Shown here piece after piece: positions 17,079-24,962 of a stretch of 64,000 nucleotides of DNA; the stretch's first letter is position 1; each line of letters begins with the position of its first letter. Origin of the DNA: Klebsiella sp. WP3-W18-ESBL-02. GTDB taxonomy: Bacteria > Pseudomonadota > Gammaproteobacteria > Enterobacterales > Enterobacteriaceae. The position numbers and the translations under genes were made by a program. A model generated the notes under the pieces. It was not told the DNA's origin. It did no database searches and worked only from the letters and a program-made list of their open reading frames with translations. The stretch is taken from contig NZ_AP021972.1 in the NCBI RefSeq assembly GCF_014168815.1, positions 1,984,001 through 2,048,000 of the forward strand. The letters run 5' to 3'.

Positions 17079-17535
17079 TTATTGCCTCGTACAATTTCTG
17101 CGCATTATGCGCGATGCGGATGATGAAAGCGGCGCAGTATACCACAAGCGGAGAGAAAAAAAGGAGTGCCTGTTTTTTGTGCGCTGCTCAGAGCTGATAT
17201 TAATTATTATTTTCGACTGCATGGGCAGTGGCTTAGCCGCAAATTGTTTAAATACGGTTCCTGCATCGTTAATAGTTGTTACATATTATAGGGGCTATTT
17301 AGCAAATATACGATAAAGCGCCTGTTTACGCCGATAATCACCGCCTGCATACTGATAACGGCCTTTGGCATCTTACTGTTTTTAAGAGCTTTCCAGCATC
17401 TGTACATGAATATTTCCAAAAACGAGATCGAAATCGAAGCTCTGGCATTTTTAGACTTTCACAGATGATATAAAACCCGGTAGTATGGGGGAATTAAGCA
17501 GTAGTAGCGTTATCCCTATTCTGGAGATTATTCCT
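17079..17535. other. Divergent yecF-uvrY intergenic region
   Basis: About 450 bases, AT-rich towards uvrY, with no credible coding region of its own. It presumably contains the promoters of both flanking genes and the uvrY leader. CTGGAG at 17521-17526 is the uvrY ribosome-binding site. Confidence 0.45.
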
Positions 17536-18192
17536 TTGATCAACGTCCTTCTTGTTGATGACCACGAACTGGTGCGCGCAGGGATACGACGCATTCTGGA
17601 AGATATAAAAGGTATTAGAGTGACCGGCGAGGCAAACTGCGGGGAAGATGCGGTGAAGTGGTGCCGTGCTAACCCTGTCGACGTTGTGCTGATGGACATG
17701 AACATGCCCGGCATCGGCGGCCTCGAAGCTACGCGCAAAATTGCGCGGTCTGCGGTCGATACCAAAGTCATTATGCTGACCGTACACACGGAAAATCCGC
17801 TACCGGCGAAAGTGATGCAGGCTGGGGCTGCAGGCTATCTCAGCAAAGGCGCCGCGCCGCAGGAAGTGGTTAATGCTATCCGCTCCGTGTTCTCCGGCCA
17901 GCGTTATATTGCGTCCGATATCGCTCAGCAGATGGCCTTAAGCCAGATCGAGCCAGAAAAAACGGAATCGCCGTTCTCCAGTTTGTCTGAACGTGAATTG
18001 CAGATTATGCTGATGATCACAAAAGGTCAGAAGGTGAATGAGATTTCAGAACAGTTGAATCTGAGTCCCAAGACGGTCAACAGCTACCGTTATCGTATGT
18101 TTAGCAAGCTGAACATCCACGGTGACGTTGAGTTGACGCACCTGGCAATTCGCCATGGCCTGTGCAATGCGGAGTCGTTAGCAAGTCAGTGA
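17536..18192 (+). CDS. uvrY: Response regulator UvrY (BarA partner)
   Basis: 218 residues from a TTG start at 17536 (LINVLLVDDHELVRAG), the rare start used also in E. coli. The in-frame ATG 51 bases upstream would add residues absent from the family and precede the GGAG site. The receiver domain has the phospho-acceptor D54 in LMDMNMPG, and a LuxR-type output domain follows (LSERELQIMLMITKGQKVNEISEQLNLSPKTVNSYR). UvrY activates csrB/csrC sRNA transcription and so counteracts CsrA. Its stop overlaps the uvrC GTG by 4 bases. Confidence 0.97.
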   Translation: MINVLLVDDHELVRAGIRRILEDIKGIRVTGEANCGEDAVKWCRANPVDVVLMDMNMPGIGGLEATRKIARSAVDTKVIMLTVHTENPLPAKVMQAGAAGYLSKGAAPQEVVNAIRSVFSGQRYIASDIAQQMALSQIEPEKTESPFSSLSERELQIMLMITKGQKVNEISEQLNLSPKTVNSYRYRMFSKLNIHGDVELTHLAIRHGLCNAESLASQ

Positions 18193-20021
18193 GTGATGTT
18201 TTTGATTCAAAAGCCTTTCTGAAAACCGTAACCAGCCAACCCGGCGTTTATCGTATGTATGATGCCGGCGGCACGGTTATTTATGTTGGCAAAGCCAAAG
18301 ATCTCAAAAAACGCCTTTCCAGCTATTTTCGTGCTCAGGTTGCTTCACGCAAAACGGAAGCGCTGGTCGCGCAAATTGCGCAAATTGACGTCACCGTGAC
18401 CCACACCGAAACGGAAGCGCTGCTGCTCGAACACAACTACATCAAGCTCTATCAGCCGCGCTACAACGTACTGCTGCGTGATGATAAATCGTATCCTTTT
18501 ATTTTTCTCAGCGGCGATACCCACCCGCGCCTGGCGACCCATCGCGGCGCTAAGCATGCGAAAGGCGAATACTTCGGGCCATTCCCGAACGGCTATGCGG
18601 TACGGGAGACCCTGGCGCTGCTGCAAAAGATTTTCCCCATCCGCCAGTGTGAAAACAGCGTGTACCGCAACCGCTCGCGCCCCTGCCTGCAATACCAAAT
18701 CGGCCGCTGTCTCGGGCCGTGCGTGAAGGGGTTGGTGAGTGAAGAAGAGTATGCGCAGCAGGTGGAATACGTGCGGCTATTCCTTGCCGGTAAAGATGAT
18801 CAGGTGCTGACGCAGCTGATTGCGCGTATGGAAAAAGCCAGCCAGGCATTGGCCTTTGAAGAAGCGGCGCGTATTCGCGATCAGATTCAGGCGGTGCGCC
18901 GGGTTACCGAGAAACAGTTTGTCTCCAACAACGGTGACGATCTGGACGTGATCGGCGTGGCCTTTGAAGCCGGTATGGCCTGCGTGCACGTGCTGTTTAT
19001 TCGCCAGGGCAAAGTGCTCGGCAGCCGCAGCTACTTCCCGAAGGTGCCGAACGATACTGAACTGGGCGAGGTGGTGGAAACCTTCGTCGGTCAATTTTAT
19101 TTTCAGGGCAGCCAGGTGCGCACGCTGCCGGGTGAGATCCTGCTCGACTTTACGCTGCAGGACAAAACGCTACTCGCCGATTCTTTATCAGAGCTGGCCG
19201 GGCGACGCATTCAGGTGCAGACAAAACCGCGCGGCGATCGCGCGCGCTATTTAAAGCTGGCGCGTACCAATGCGGTGACCGCGCTGTCGACTAAACTTTC
19301 CCAACAGTCTACCGTCCATCAGCGCCTGCAGGCGCTGGCCGCCGAGCTGAAGCTGCCGGCGATTAAGCGGATGGAGTGTTTTGATATCAGCCATACCATG
19401 GGTGAGCAGACGGTGGCGTCCTGCGTGGTGTTCGATGCTAACGGCCCGCTGCGCGCCGAGTATCGCCGCTATAATATTACCGGCATTACCCCGGGCGATG
19501 ACTATGCGGCCATGAACCAGGTGCTGCGTCGCCGCTATGGTAAAGCGATTGATGAGAGTAAAATTCCTGACGTTATCCTGATTGACGGTGGGAAAGGGCA
19601 GTTGGGGCAGGCGAAAGCCGTGTTTGCCGAACTTGATGTGCCGTGGGATAAACATCACCCGCTGCTGCTGGGGGTGGCAAAAGGCAGCGACCGCAAAGCG
19701 GGGCTCGAGACGCTGTTCTTTGAACCGGAAGGCGAGGGGTTTAGTCTGCCTCCGGACTCGCCGGCGCTGCACGTTATTCAGCATATTCGTGATGAGTCGC
19801 ACGATCACGCCATTTCAGGCCACCGTAAAAAGCGCGCGAAGGTCAAGAGCACCAGTTCGCTGGAGACCATCGAAGGCGTAGGGCCGAAGCGACGCCAGAT
19901 GCTGCTCAAATACATGGGCGGCCTGCAGGGTTTACAGCAGGCCAGCGTCGAAGAAATTGCCAAAGTGCCCGGAATCTCGCTTGGCTTAGCAGAAAAGATC
20001 TTCTACTCGTTGAAACATTAG
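18189..20021 (+). CDS. uvrC: Excinuclease ABC subunit UvrC
   Basis: 610 residues from GTG 18189 (VSDVFDSKAFLKTVTSQPGVYRMYD), matching E. coli in length and start type. An earlier in-frame ATG lies inside uvrY. The GIY-YIG nuclease domain lies at residues 14-95 (GVYRMYDAGGTVIYVGKAKDLKKR). The UVR domain is near 205-240, and the RNase H-like endonuclease domain follows with DISHTMGEQTVAS and IDGGKGQL. A C-terminal helix-hairpin-helix pair ends the protein. UvrC makes both incisions in nucleotide excision repair. It is co-transcribed with uvrY. Confidence 0.98.
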   Translation: MSDVFDSKAFLKTVTSQPGVYRMYDAGGTVIYVGKAKDLKKRLSSYFRAQVASRKTEALVAQIAQIDVTVTHTETEALLLEHNYIKLYQPRYNVLLRDDKSYPFIFLSGDTHPRLATHRGAKHAKGEYFGPFPNGYAVRETLALLQKIFPIRQCENSVYRNRSRPCLQYQIGRCLGPCVKGLVSEEEYAQQVEYVRLFLAGKDDQVLTQLIARMEKASQALAFEEAARIRDQIQAVRRVTEKQFVSNNGDDLDVIGVAFEAGMACVHVLFIRQGKVLGSRSYFPKVPNDTELGEVVETFVGQFYFQGSQVRTLPGEILLDFTLQDKTLLADSLSELAGRRIQVQTKPRGDRARYLKLARTNAVTALSTKLSQQSTVHQRLQALAAELKLPAIKRMECFDISHTMGEQTVASCVVFDANGPLRAEYRRYNITGITPGDDYAAMNQVLRRRYGKAIDESKIPDVILIDGGKGQLGQAKAVFAELDVPWDKHHPLLLGVAKGSDRKAGLETLFFEPEGEGFSLPPDSPALHVIQHIRDESHDHAISGHRKKRAKVKSTSSLETIEGVGPKRRQMLLKYMGGLQGLQQASVEEIAKVPGISLGLAEKIFYSLKH

Positions 20022-20076
20022 GGGCTCTGTAGCAACATAGGGCTAATATTTACTAACAACAGATAGTTACCGCGCC

Positions 20077-20625
20077 ATGCAATATAATATCCCTACATTG
20101 CTTACGTTGTTCCGCGTCATCCTGATTCCATTTTTCGTGCTGGCGTTCTACCTTCCTTTTGTCTGGGCGCCGTTCGCGTGCGCGCTGATCTTCTTTGTCG
20201 CCGCCGTGACCGACTGGTTTGATGGCTACCTTGCCCGTCGCTGGAACCAGAGCACCCGCTTTGGCGCTTTCCTCGATCCGGTCGCCGATAAAGTCATGGT
20301 CGCCATCGCCATGGTGCTGGTAGCCGAGCACTACCACACCTGGTGGGTTACGTTACCGGCGGCAACGATGATCGCCCGTGAAATTATTATTTCCGCGCTG
20401 CGCGAGTGGATGGCTGAGCTGGGTAAACGCAGCAGCGTTGCCGTCTCCTGGATTGGTAAAGTGAAGACCACCGCGCAGATGACCGCGCTGGTGTGGATGC
20501 TGTGGCGTCCGAATATGTGGGTTGAGTGGGCGGGTATTGCATTATTCCTGGTGGCGGCCGTGCTGACGCTGTGGTCTATGCTGCAATATTTGAACGCGGC
20601 GCGCGGTGATTTGCTTCAAGAGTGA
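20077..20625 (+). CDS. pgsA: CDP-diacylglycerol-glycerol-3-phosphate 3-phosphatidyltransferase PgsA
   Basis: 182 residues, as in E. coli. The CDP-alcohol phosphotransferase motif is complete: D46, D49, G50, A53, R54, G63, D67 and D71 in DWFDGYLARR...GAFLDPVAD. Several membrane segments surround it. It makes phosphatidylglycerophosphate, the committed step to phosphatidylglycerol and cardiolipin, in the inner membrane. It follows uvrC by 55 bases and precedes the tRNA cluster, as in E. coli. Confidence 0.98.
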   Translation: MQYNIPTLLTLFRVILIPFFVLAFYLPFVWAPFACALIFFVAAVTDWFDGYLARRWNQSTRFGAFLDPVADKVMVAIAMVLVAEHYHTWWVTLPAATMIAREIIISALREWMAELGKRSSVAVSWIGKVKTTAQMTALVWMLWRPNMWVEWAGIALFLVAAVLTLWSMLQYLNAARGDLLQE

Positions 20626-20675
20626 TCGTTTCGACGCAATTTTCAGCAAACGATGCAAAGTTGCGAAAAATACCG

Positions 20676-20703
20676 TTGACTCACCGCGTCAGATAAGTAG
20701 AAT
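20676..20703 (+). promoter_or_regulatory. Sigma-70 promoter of the tRNA Gly-Cys-Leu cluster
   Basis: TTGACT, 16 bases, TAGAAT, with the first tRNA starting 73 bases after the -10. A GCG-rich discriminator-like segment (CAACGC) follows the -10, consistent with a stable RNA promoter. Confidence 0.75.
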
Positions 20704-20776
20704 GCAACGCATCGAACGGCAGCACAGATTGCCAGACGATAGCAAAATCAAGTGGTTAACGAACCAACTTGATAAT

Positions 20777-20852
<76 letters not shown>

Positions 20853-20892
20853 AATTAAAAGCATCGGCAATAGCGGGTGTTTAAGATTTAAA

Positions 20893-20966
20893 GGCGCGTT
20901 AGCAAAGCGGTTATGTAGCGGATTGCAAATCCGTCTAGTCCGGTTCGACTCCGGAACGCGCCTCCA
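20893..20966 (+). tRNA. cysT: tRNA-Cys (anticodon GCA)
   Basis: 74 bases with acceptor GGCGCGT / ACGCGCC and encoded CCA. The T arm is CCGG TTCGACT CCGG. The anticodon GCA is at 20925..20927 within GATTGCAAATC. Confidence 0.97.
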
Positions 20967-20978
20967 CTTTCTTCCCGA

Positions 20979-21065
20979 GCCCGGATGGTGGAATCGGTAG
21001 ACACAAGGGATTTAAAATCCCTCGGCGTTCGCGCTGTGTGGGTTCAAGTCCCACTCCGGGTACCA
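20979..21065 (+). tRNA. leuZ: tRNA-Leu (anticodon TAA)
   Basis: An 87-base class II tRNA with long variable arm, acceptor GCCCGGA / TCCGGGT and encoded CCA. The anticodon TAA is at 21013..21015 in a 7-base loop closed by GGGA/TCCC. Its last 14 bases begin the 61-bp direct repeat that bounds the downstream mini-island, so this gene is the apparent integration target. Confidence 0.97.
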
Positions 21066-21112
21066 TGGGAAAGTAAAGAATAATCAAAGCAATAAGCAGT
21101 GTCGTGAAACCA
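21052..21112 (+). repeat. Direct repeat, copy 1 (attL-like, in tRNA-Leu 3' end)
   Basis: 61 bases identical to 22644..22704. It begins at CACTCCGGG inside the T-stem/acceptor of tRNA-Leu, includes the CCA end, and extends through the tRNA 3' trailer into the first arm of the terminator. After one mismatch another 7 bases (CTACGGG) are shared. The position at a tRNA 3' end is typical of tyrosine-integrase attachment sites. Confidence 0.9.
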
Positions 21113-21130
21113 CCTACGGGTGGTTTTTTT
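21108..21130 (+). terminator. Terminator of the tRNA cluster
   Basis: A 7-bp stem AACCACC / GGTGGTT with a TACG loop is followed by a T run, 42 bases after the tRNA-Leu CCA. Confidence 0.9.
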
Positions 21131-21403
21131 GTGCCTGAAATTCACACTCTGTACATATCCTGTACTCACTGAGTGCAATGAATTGTTTTCCCACGCACGT
21201 TAATGCGATCTCACTTCATTCCCCTCAAACACAGAGAACAGGGCGTACAGTTCTGGTCTGATTTCGAGTCATGTTGTTTAGATGCGTTTGAAGATTCTGA
21301 ATCTGAATAAAAGTTGTTACCCCCTTTCGAAATGCTAAAGGCAAGTATTGACGAAGAGTGAATTATGGGCATTAGTATTATAAGAATGGCACTATGACGT
21401 GAC
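21131..21403. other. Left part of the mini-island without a recognisable gene
   Basis: Between the tRNA terminator and the leftward 259-residue ORF no coding region is convincing. The sequence is more AT-rich and less codon-biased than the surrounding backbone. Confidence 0.4.
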
Positions 21404-22183
21404 TTAGAGCATTACTTCCCATCGATTCATTAACCAGTCTAAAAGCGCATCAGCATCTTTCACAAAATATTGGTCTGTCCCTTTCTCTCCTCCGCGTGGG
21501 CCAAATGTTGCTGTCGAAATCTTGAAGCCTTCCCCGGTGTATTTGCACCAGATGTGATAGGTATCCCCTGGTGACCAGTAATAGTGAATTTCCCCATAAG
21601 GAGTGTTTTCCTTTGGTTCCCGGTAATCGAAATAGCCTCGAGCTGAATCTTGTAGCTCTGTAAGTAGTGCGTCGAAAATCTCACGCGTTTTAAGCGTCAT
21701 GGGATGTTTAGACAAATCGACAACCTTTGCCTTCTTGGCATTCAGGCGATCACGGATCATTGATGCTGAATCACTCTGCGTGCTGGTGGCTGCGGGTGTC
21801 GTTATATCGGCACTCAGAGCGAGGACTATAGTTTGCAGCCGGGCGATCTCTTTTTGCGCCTCCGACAGCTCAATCTGACATTGGCTGAGTTCAGAAAGTG
21901 CATTTTGGTATGACTCATTCAGGACTATCTTCTCATCCTGCAATGAGGTTGCACGTTCGCGGATACGGCGGGCTTCGACCAGAAGAGCATTGTACTTGTC
22001 AACTAACTCGCGTTCTCGATCTGCCCTAATAGGCGCGGTTTCTTCCCGGATAACATGCAGAGAACTCAGGCGTACACCTTCACGCTCTGCATAGCTGAAT
22101 GCCTGACGAAATGCGTTAGTAGCTTCTTCTTTGTTTGAATTGCCCAGCGCCAGCGCTAGGGATTTAACTGCTTTGCTCATCAT
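21404..22183 (-). CDS. Hypothetical protein with central coiled coil (mini-island)
   Basis: 259 residues, not recognised. ATG ATG opens the frame at 22183 and 22180. The N-terminus (about 1-50) is helical, with the pattern SLALALGNSNKEEATNAFRQAFSYAEREG. Residues of about 55-125 are charged and heptad-like, consistent with a coiled coil. A Ser/Thr linker follows, and the C-terminal domain (about 165-259) is rich in Trp, Tyr and Gly (GEIHYYWSPGDTYHIWCKY) and ends in a DALLDWLMNRWE helix. There is no signal peptide or membrane segment. Codon use is more AT-rich than the neighbours, and it lies inside the repeat-bounded island, so it is probably horizontally acquired. Function is unknown. Confidence 0.7.
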   Translation of the reverse strand: MMSKAVKSLALALGNSNKEEATNAFRQAFSYAEREGVRLSSLHVIREETAPIRADRERELVDKYNALLVEARRIRERATSLQDEKIVLNESYQNALSELSQCQIELSEAQKEIARLQTIVLALSADITTPAATSTQSDSASMIRDRLNAKKAKVVDLSKHPMTLKTREIFDALLTELQDSARGYFDYREPKENTPYGEIHYYWSPGDTYHIWCKYTGEGFKISTATFGPRGGEKGTDQYFVKDADALLDWLMNRWEVML

Positions 22184-22326
22184 TTACTCTCATGCTCGAA
22201 AAACGCCAGGGCTTGTATTTCTTCGCGTTTCGCAGAAACGTCAATTAACAGGACAGTTAGGGTAATCCCCCCAATTTTAATGGAGGTGATAAGTAGAATA
22301 GGGACATTCGCTGAATATGCTGCATC

Positions 22327-22635
22327 GTGTTTAGCCATTCAGTGCCATATTTAGGCGTTTGGGATTATAAAACGATTGCCACTGGGCCGCATAGTTTTAC
22401 ATTGCATCCAGTGAGTGAGCTTCCTGTACTCCATTTGCATCTTCCGAAGTCTGAAAAACGATGGGTGCCCGTGACAGGTTCTATAAGCTTTAGCGAAGCT
22501 GATCATACGATCACTGACTATATCGTCGTATATTACCGCCCGCAAAGGCCGGATGACTATAACGGTGGGTTATCCCCAAACGAATCGGAAAACCGATACA
22601 GCAAAAACTTTAAATCGGTGGCGAGTTTTAGTTGA
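22327..22635 (+). CDS. Small hypothetical protein or gene remnant (mini-island)
   Basis: An open frame of 102 codons from GTG 22327, reading MFSHSVPYLGVWDYKTIATGP and ending SKNFKSVASFS. It is not recognised. No clear ribosome-binding site is seen before the GTG. The composition (Pro, Tyr, Ser, His rich) looks like part of a larger protein, and the frame stops 8 bases before the second direct repeat. It may be a truncated fragment left by deletion of a larger element. Confidence 0.35.
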   Translation: MFSHSVPYLGVWDYKTIATGPHSFTLHPVSELPVLHLHLPKSEKRWVPVTGSISFSEADHTITDYIVVYYRPQRPDDYNGGLSPNESENRYSKNFKSVASFS

Positions 22636-22643
22636 TCACTACA

Positions 22644-22704
22644 CACTCCGGGTACCATGGGAAAGTAAAGAATAATCAAAGCAATAAGCAGTGTCGTGAA
22701 ACCA
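22644..22704 (+). repeat. Direct repeat, copy 2 (attR-like)
   Basis: 61 bases identical to 21052..21112, offset by 1592 bases. It contains the final 14 bases of tRNA-Leu but not the rest of the gene. Just downstream the terminator copy is degraded: ACCATCTACGGGGG replaces the ACCACC/GGTGGT stem. Copies 1 and 2 bound the segment 21113-22643. Confidence 0.9.
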
Positions 22705-22749
22705 TCTACGGGGGTTTTTTTTGTTTTTGTCCCTTGTGTTCACTGCGCC

Positions 22750-23625
22750 TCAGCCATCGCTTTCCCCACTCAGATCGATAACGGCTGCACTGCCTGACAT
22801 CAGCGTTTTACACAAAATCTTATAGCCATCGTGATCGAAACCGGCCTGCTGGCGCGATAGGGTTGCAGCTTCGGCAAGCGAACCAACCGAGCCCAGCCAC
22901 ATCCAGTTGCGGATAATATGATACTGAATGAGATCATCGCTCTCCTCTGGCAATGCGATCGCCCCACGCCACGGCCAGCAGATGAGCTGAAGCTGCTCAA
23001 GTGCACAAAGCAACCTGTGGTGGTGTGCGTCGAGGGTCTCTTTACCGCAGCAGGCACCGGCGCAGCGGTGAAGCGCCGAGCGAAAACAGCCGCGCCCTTT
23101 ATTCAGCGGTTCGAGGCCGAGCAATCCGTAACAGAGCCGGTGCGCGTCGGCAATAGACCGCAACGCTTCCAGCGCAGTGCGACGATTGGCGAACAGCCCG
23201 TATAAGCCAGCGTGATGAGAAAAGTCGATTTCTTTTGCGTACACTACCTCAGGCTTTCTGTTCTGCATATGCAACGCGCACAGCTGGTGGCTGCGGCGCA
23301 GGCGCTTATTGAACAGCGGCTGCTGTGCTTTAATCATTTTAGCTTCCAGCAGCAGTGCGCCGATTTCCCCCGCGGTGCGCGTCCAGCTTATTCTTTTCGC
23401 CTGATAGAGCATGGCGGCTTCATCGGGCGTACGCAGGTGTGACAGCACCCGGCTGCGCAGGTTGATGCTTTTCCCAATATAGAGCGGCAACGTTTCACTT
23501 TCGCCATGAAAGACATACACGCCGGGCAAGGGTGGGATCGCCGAAATAAACGGGCGCAGGTGCTCGGGGTACGCGTATATTGCGGCGGGGGAAAATTGTG
23601 GGCGGTACGTTGGGCGTGAGGGCAA
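22750..23625 (-). CDS. cho: SOS-inducible excinuclease Cho (UvrC homologue)
   Basis: 291 residues (E. coli Cho 295). It resembles the N-terminal half of UvrC: a GIY-YIG nuclease domain (LPGVYVFHGESETLPLYIGKSINLRSRVLSHLR) plus the cysteine cluster region CFRSALHRCAGACCGKE. Cho makes a 3' incision further from the lesion than UvrC and needs UvrAB. The start appears to be TTG at 23625, preceded by CCGGAGG four bases away; no ATG or GTG is suitably placed. A LexA box lies 15 bases upstream of the start codon. It immediately follows the second island repeat, convergent with the island. Confidence 0.95.
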   Translation of the reverse strand: MPSRPTYRPQFSPAAIYAYPEHLRPFISAIPPLPGVYVFHGESETLPLYIGKSINLRSRVLSHLRTPDEAAMLYQAKRISWTRTAGEIGALLLEAKMIKAQQPLFNKRLRRSHQLCALHMQNRKPEVVYAKEIDFSHHAGLYGLFANRRTALEALRSIADAHRLCYGLLGLEPLNKGRGCFRSALHRCAGACCGKETLDAHHHRLLCALEQLQLICWPWRGAIALPEESDDLIQYHIIRNWMWLGSVGSLAEAATLSRQQAGFDHDGYKILCKTLMSGSAAVIDLSGESDG

Positions 23626-23639
23626 GTGGCCTCCGGTAT

Positions 23640-23655
23640 CTGTTTATTTAAACAG
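23640..23655 (-). promoter_or_regulatory. LexA (SOS) box of cho
   Basis: CTGTTTATTTAAACAG fits the LexA consensus CTGT, 8 bases, ACAG with a perfect core. A TATACT -10-like hexamer on the minus strand (23659..23654) overlaps one edge, so LexA binding would block transcription. E. coli cho is a known LexA target. Confidence 0.9.
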
Positions 23656-23869
23656 TATAACGACAAAATCCAGAGGGCTCCAGAATGGCCAGGGGAACAC
23701 GTCAATCGTTGGGGCGGGGAGTGTCAGGCCGGATACAGAATATCGCGCCGGGTATTCATGATGTTATGGACGATATTATTCTTATTGCGCATAGTAAAAT
23801 TTACAAATGTGTAACATTCGTGGTCTTTCTGCTATAACCCTTAGTTTACCGTTTTGACAGGAAATGTTT

Positions 23870-24574
23870 ATGCCGGAAATCAATGAGTTTGGCCAGTGGG
23901 TAAACGATCGTATCCCCGACTGGCAGGGGGCCGGGGCGCTGGCGCGTGCGCCGCTGTACGGCCGCTTTTGTTGGCTGGAACCCCTCAATGCAGCGCGTCA
24001 CGCCGCCGATCTGTACGAGGCCTACGCGCAGGGCGAAGAGAGCGACTGGACGTGGCTTGCCAGTTCGCGCCCCGACTCTCTTGTCGCCACCGAACGGTGG
24101 GTGCAGGTCAAAGTTGATGACGCTGCGCTGGTGCCTTATGCGGTGATCGACCGACGCACCGAGCGGGCAGTCGGACTGGTCAGTTTTATGGCCATCGATC
24201 GCCAGATGGGGTCGGTAGAAATTGGCCACGTGACGTGGTCGCGGTTGATGAAACAAACGCCGCTGGGAACCGAAGCCGTGTGGCTGCTGCTGAAAAATGC
24301 GTTTGAACAGGGCTACAGACGGCTGGAGTGGAAATGTGATTCGATGAATCTCGAATCCCGCCGCGCCGCCGAGCGCCTGGGGTTTAGCTGGGAAGGGCGC
24401 CTGCGTCAGCGGATGATCCGTAAAGGTCGCACCCGCGATAGCGACTATCTGTCTATCATCGACGGTGAATGGGCGCGCTGCGAAGCGGTCATCTGTGCCT
24501 GGCTGGCTGAAACTAACTTTGATGCGCATGGGCGGCAAATTCAGCGTCTGGAAACGTTCAGGGACAACGCGTGA
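23870..24574 (+). CDS. GNAT-family N-acetyltransferase
   Basis: 234 residues from ATG 23870 (MPEINEFGQWVNDR), 7 bases after ACAGGA. The ATG two codons earlier is too close to that ribosome-binding site. It is a RimL-like acetyltransferase, with GLVSFMAIDRQMGSVEIGHVTW followed by MNLESRRAAERLGFSWEGRLRQRMI, the acetyl-CoA-binding fold of ribosomal-protein-type GNATs. The substrate cannot be inferred. It is divergent from cho and monocistronic. Confidence 0.85.
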   Translation: MPEINEFGQWVNDRIPDWQGAGALARAPLYGRFCWLEPLNAARHAADLYEAYAQGEESDWTWLASSRPDSLVATERWVQVKVDDAALVPYAVIDRRTERAVGLVSFMAIDRQMGSVEIGHVTWSRLMKQTPLGTEAVWLLLKNAFEQGYRRLEWKCDSMNLESRRAAERLGFSWEGRLRQRMIRKGRTRDSDYLSIIDGEWARCEAVICAWLAETNFDAHGRQIQRLETFRDNA

Positions 24575-24962
24575 TCTGACGTTACGTTAGCGTCAGACCC
24601 TCAGCGGCAGGCCGTTGCACCATTAGTTAACATAAGTTGCACAATTTGCAACAAAAATGCACAAACCGTGACTATTGCAATATTTATGTACTTTATTGTT
24701 AAGCAGATGTGATCCCTCCCGTAATTTCACTTCGCCGGTGCAGAGGCCCTGCAACGGCGCTCTATACTCAGAATTGTCAAAATCCGAGCGCGGGTTGTGC
24801 AAAGTTGGCAACCATTTTGCTTAATGATTTGGCCTGAGAAGCGTAAGGAAACCTCGCCGTTATCAGCAGGATATTGTCAGGATGTCGTTTGTCCGGCGCA
24901 ATGCGCCGGTGGTTCGGCTTCACACCGTAATGCATAAACCTCTTTTGCTAAGGTAGATAATA
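24575..24962. promoter_or_regulatory. Upstream region of the branched-chain amino acid transport operon
   Basis: 388 bases with no gene. The left half is AT-rich, with repeated TTGCA/TGCAA motifs (24636-24690). Close to the gene a 7-bp hairpin CCGGCGC-AAT-GCGCCGG (24893..24909) lies in the probable leader. AAGGT at 24950 or so serves as ribosome-binding site. Lrp or GcvB-type control is common for such operons but was not shown here. Confidence 0.45.

Noticed and set aside
18162..18188. Upstream ATG start for uvrC
   Set aside because: It lies inside uvrY; the GTG at 18189 gives the family length and a 4-base overlap with the uvrY stop.
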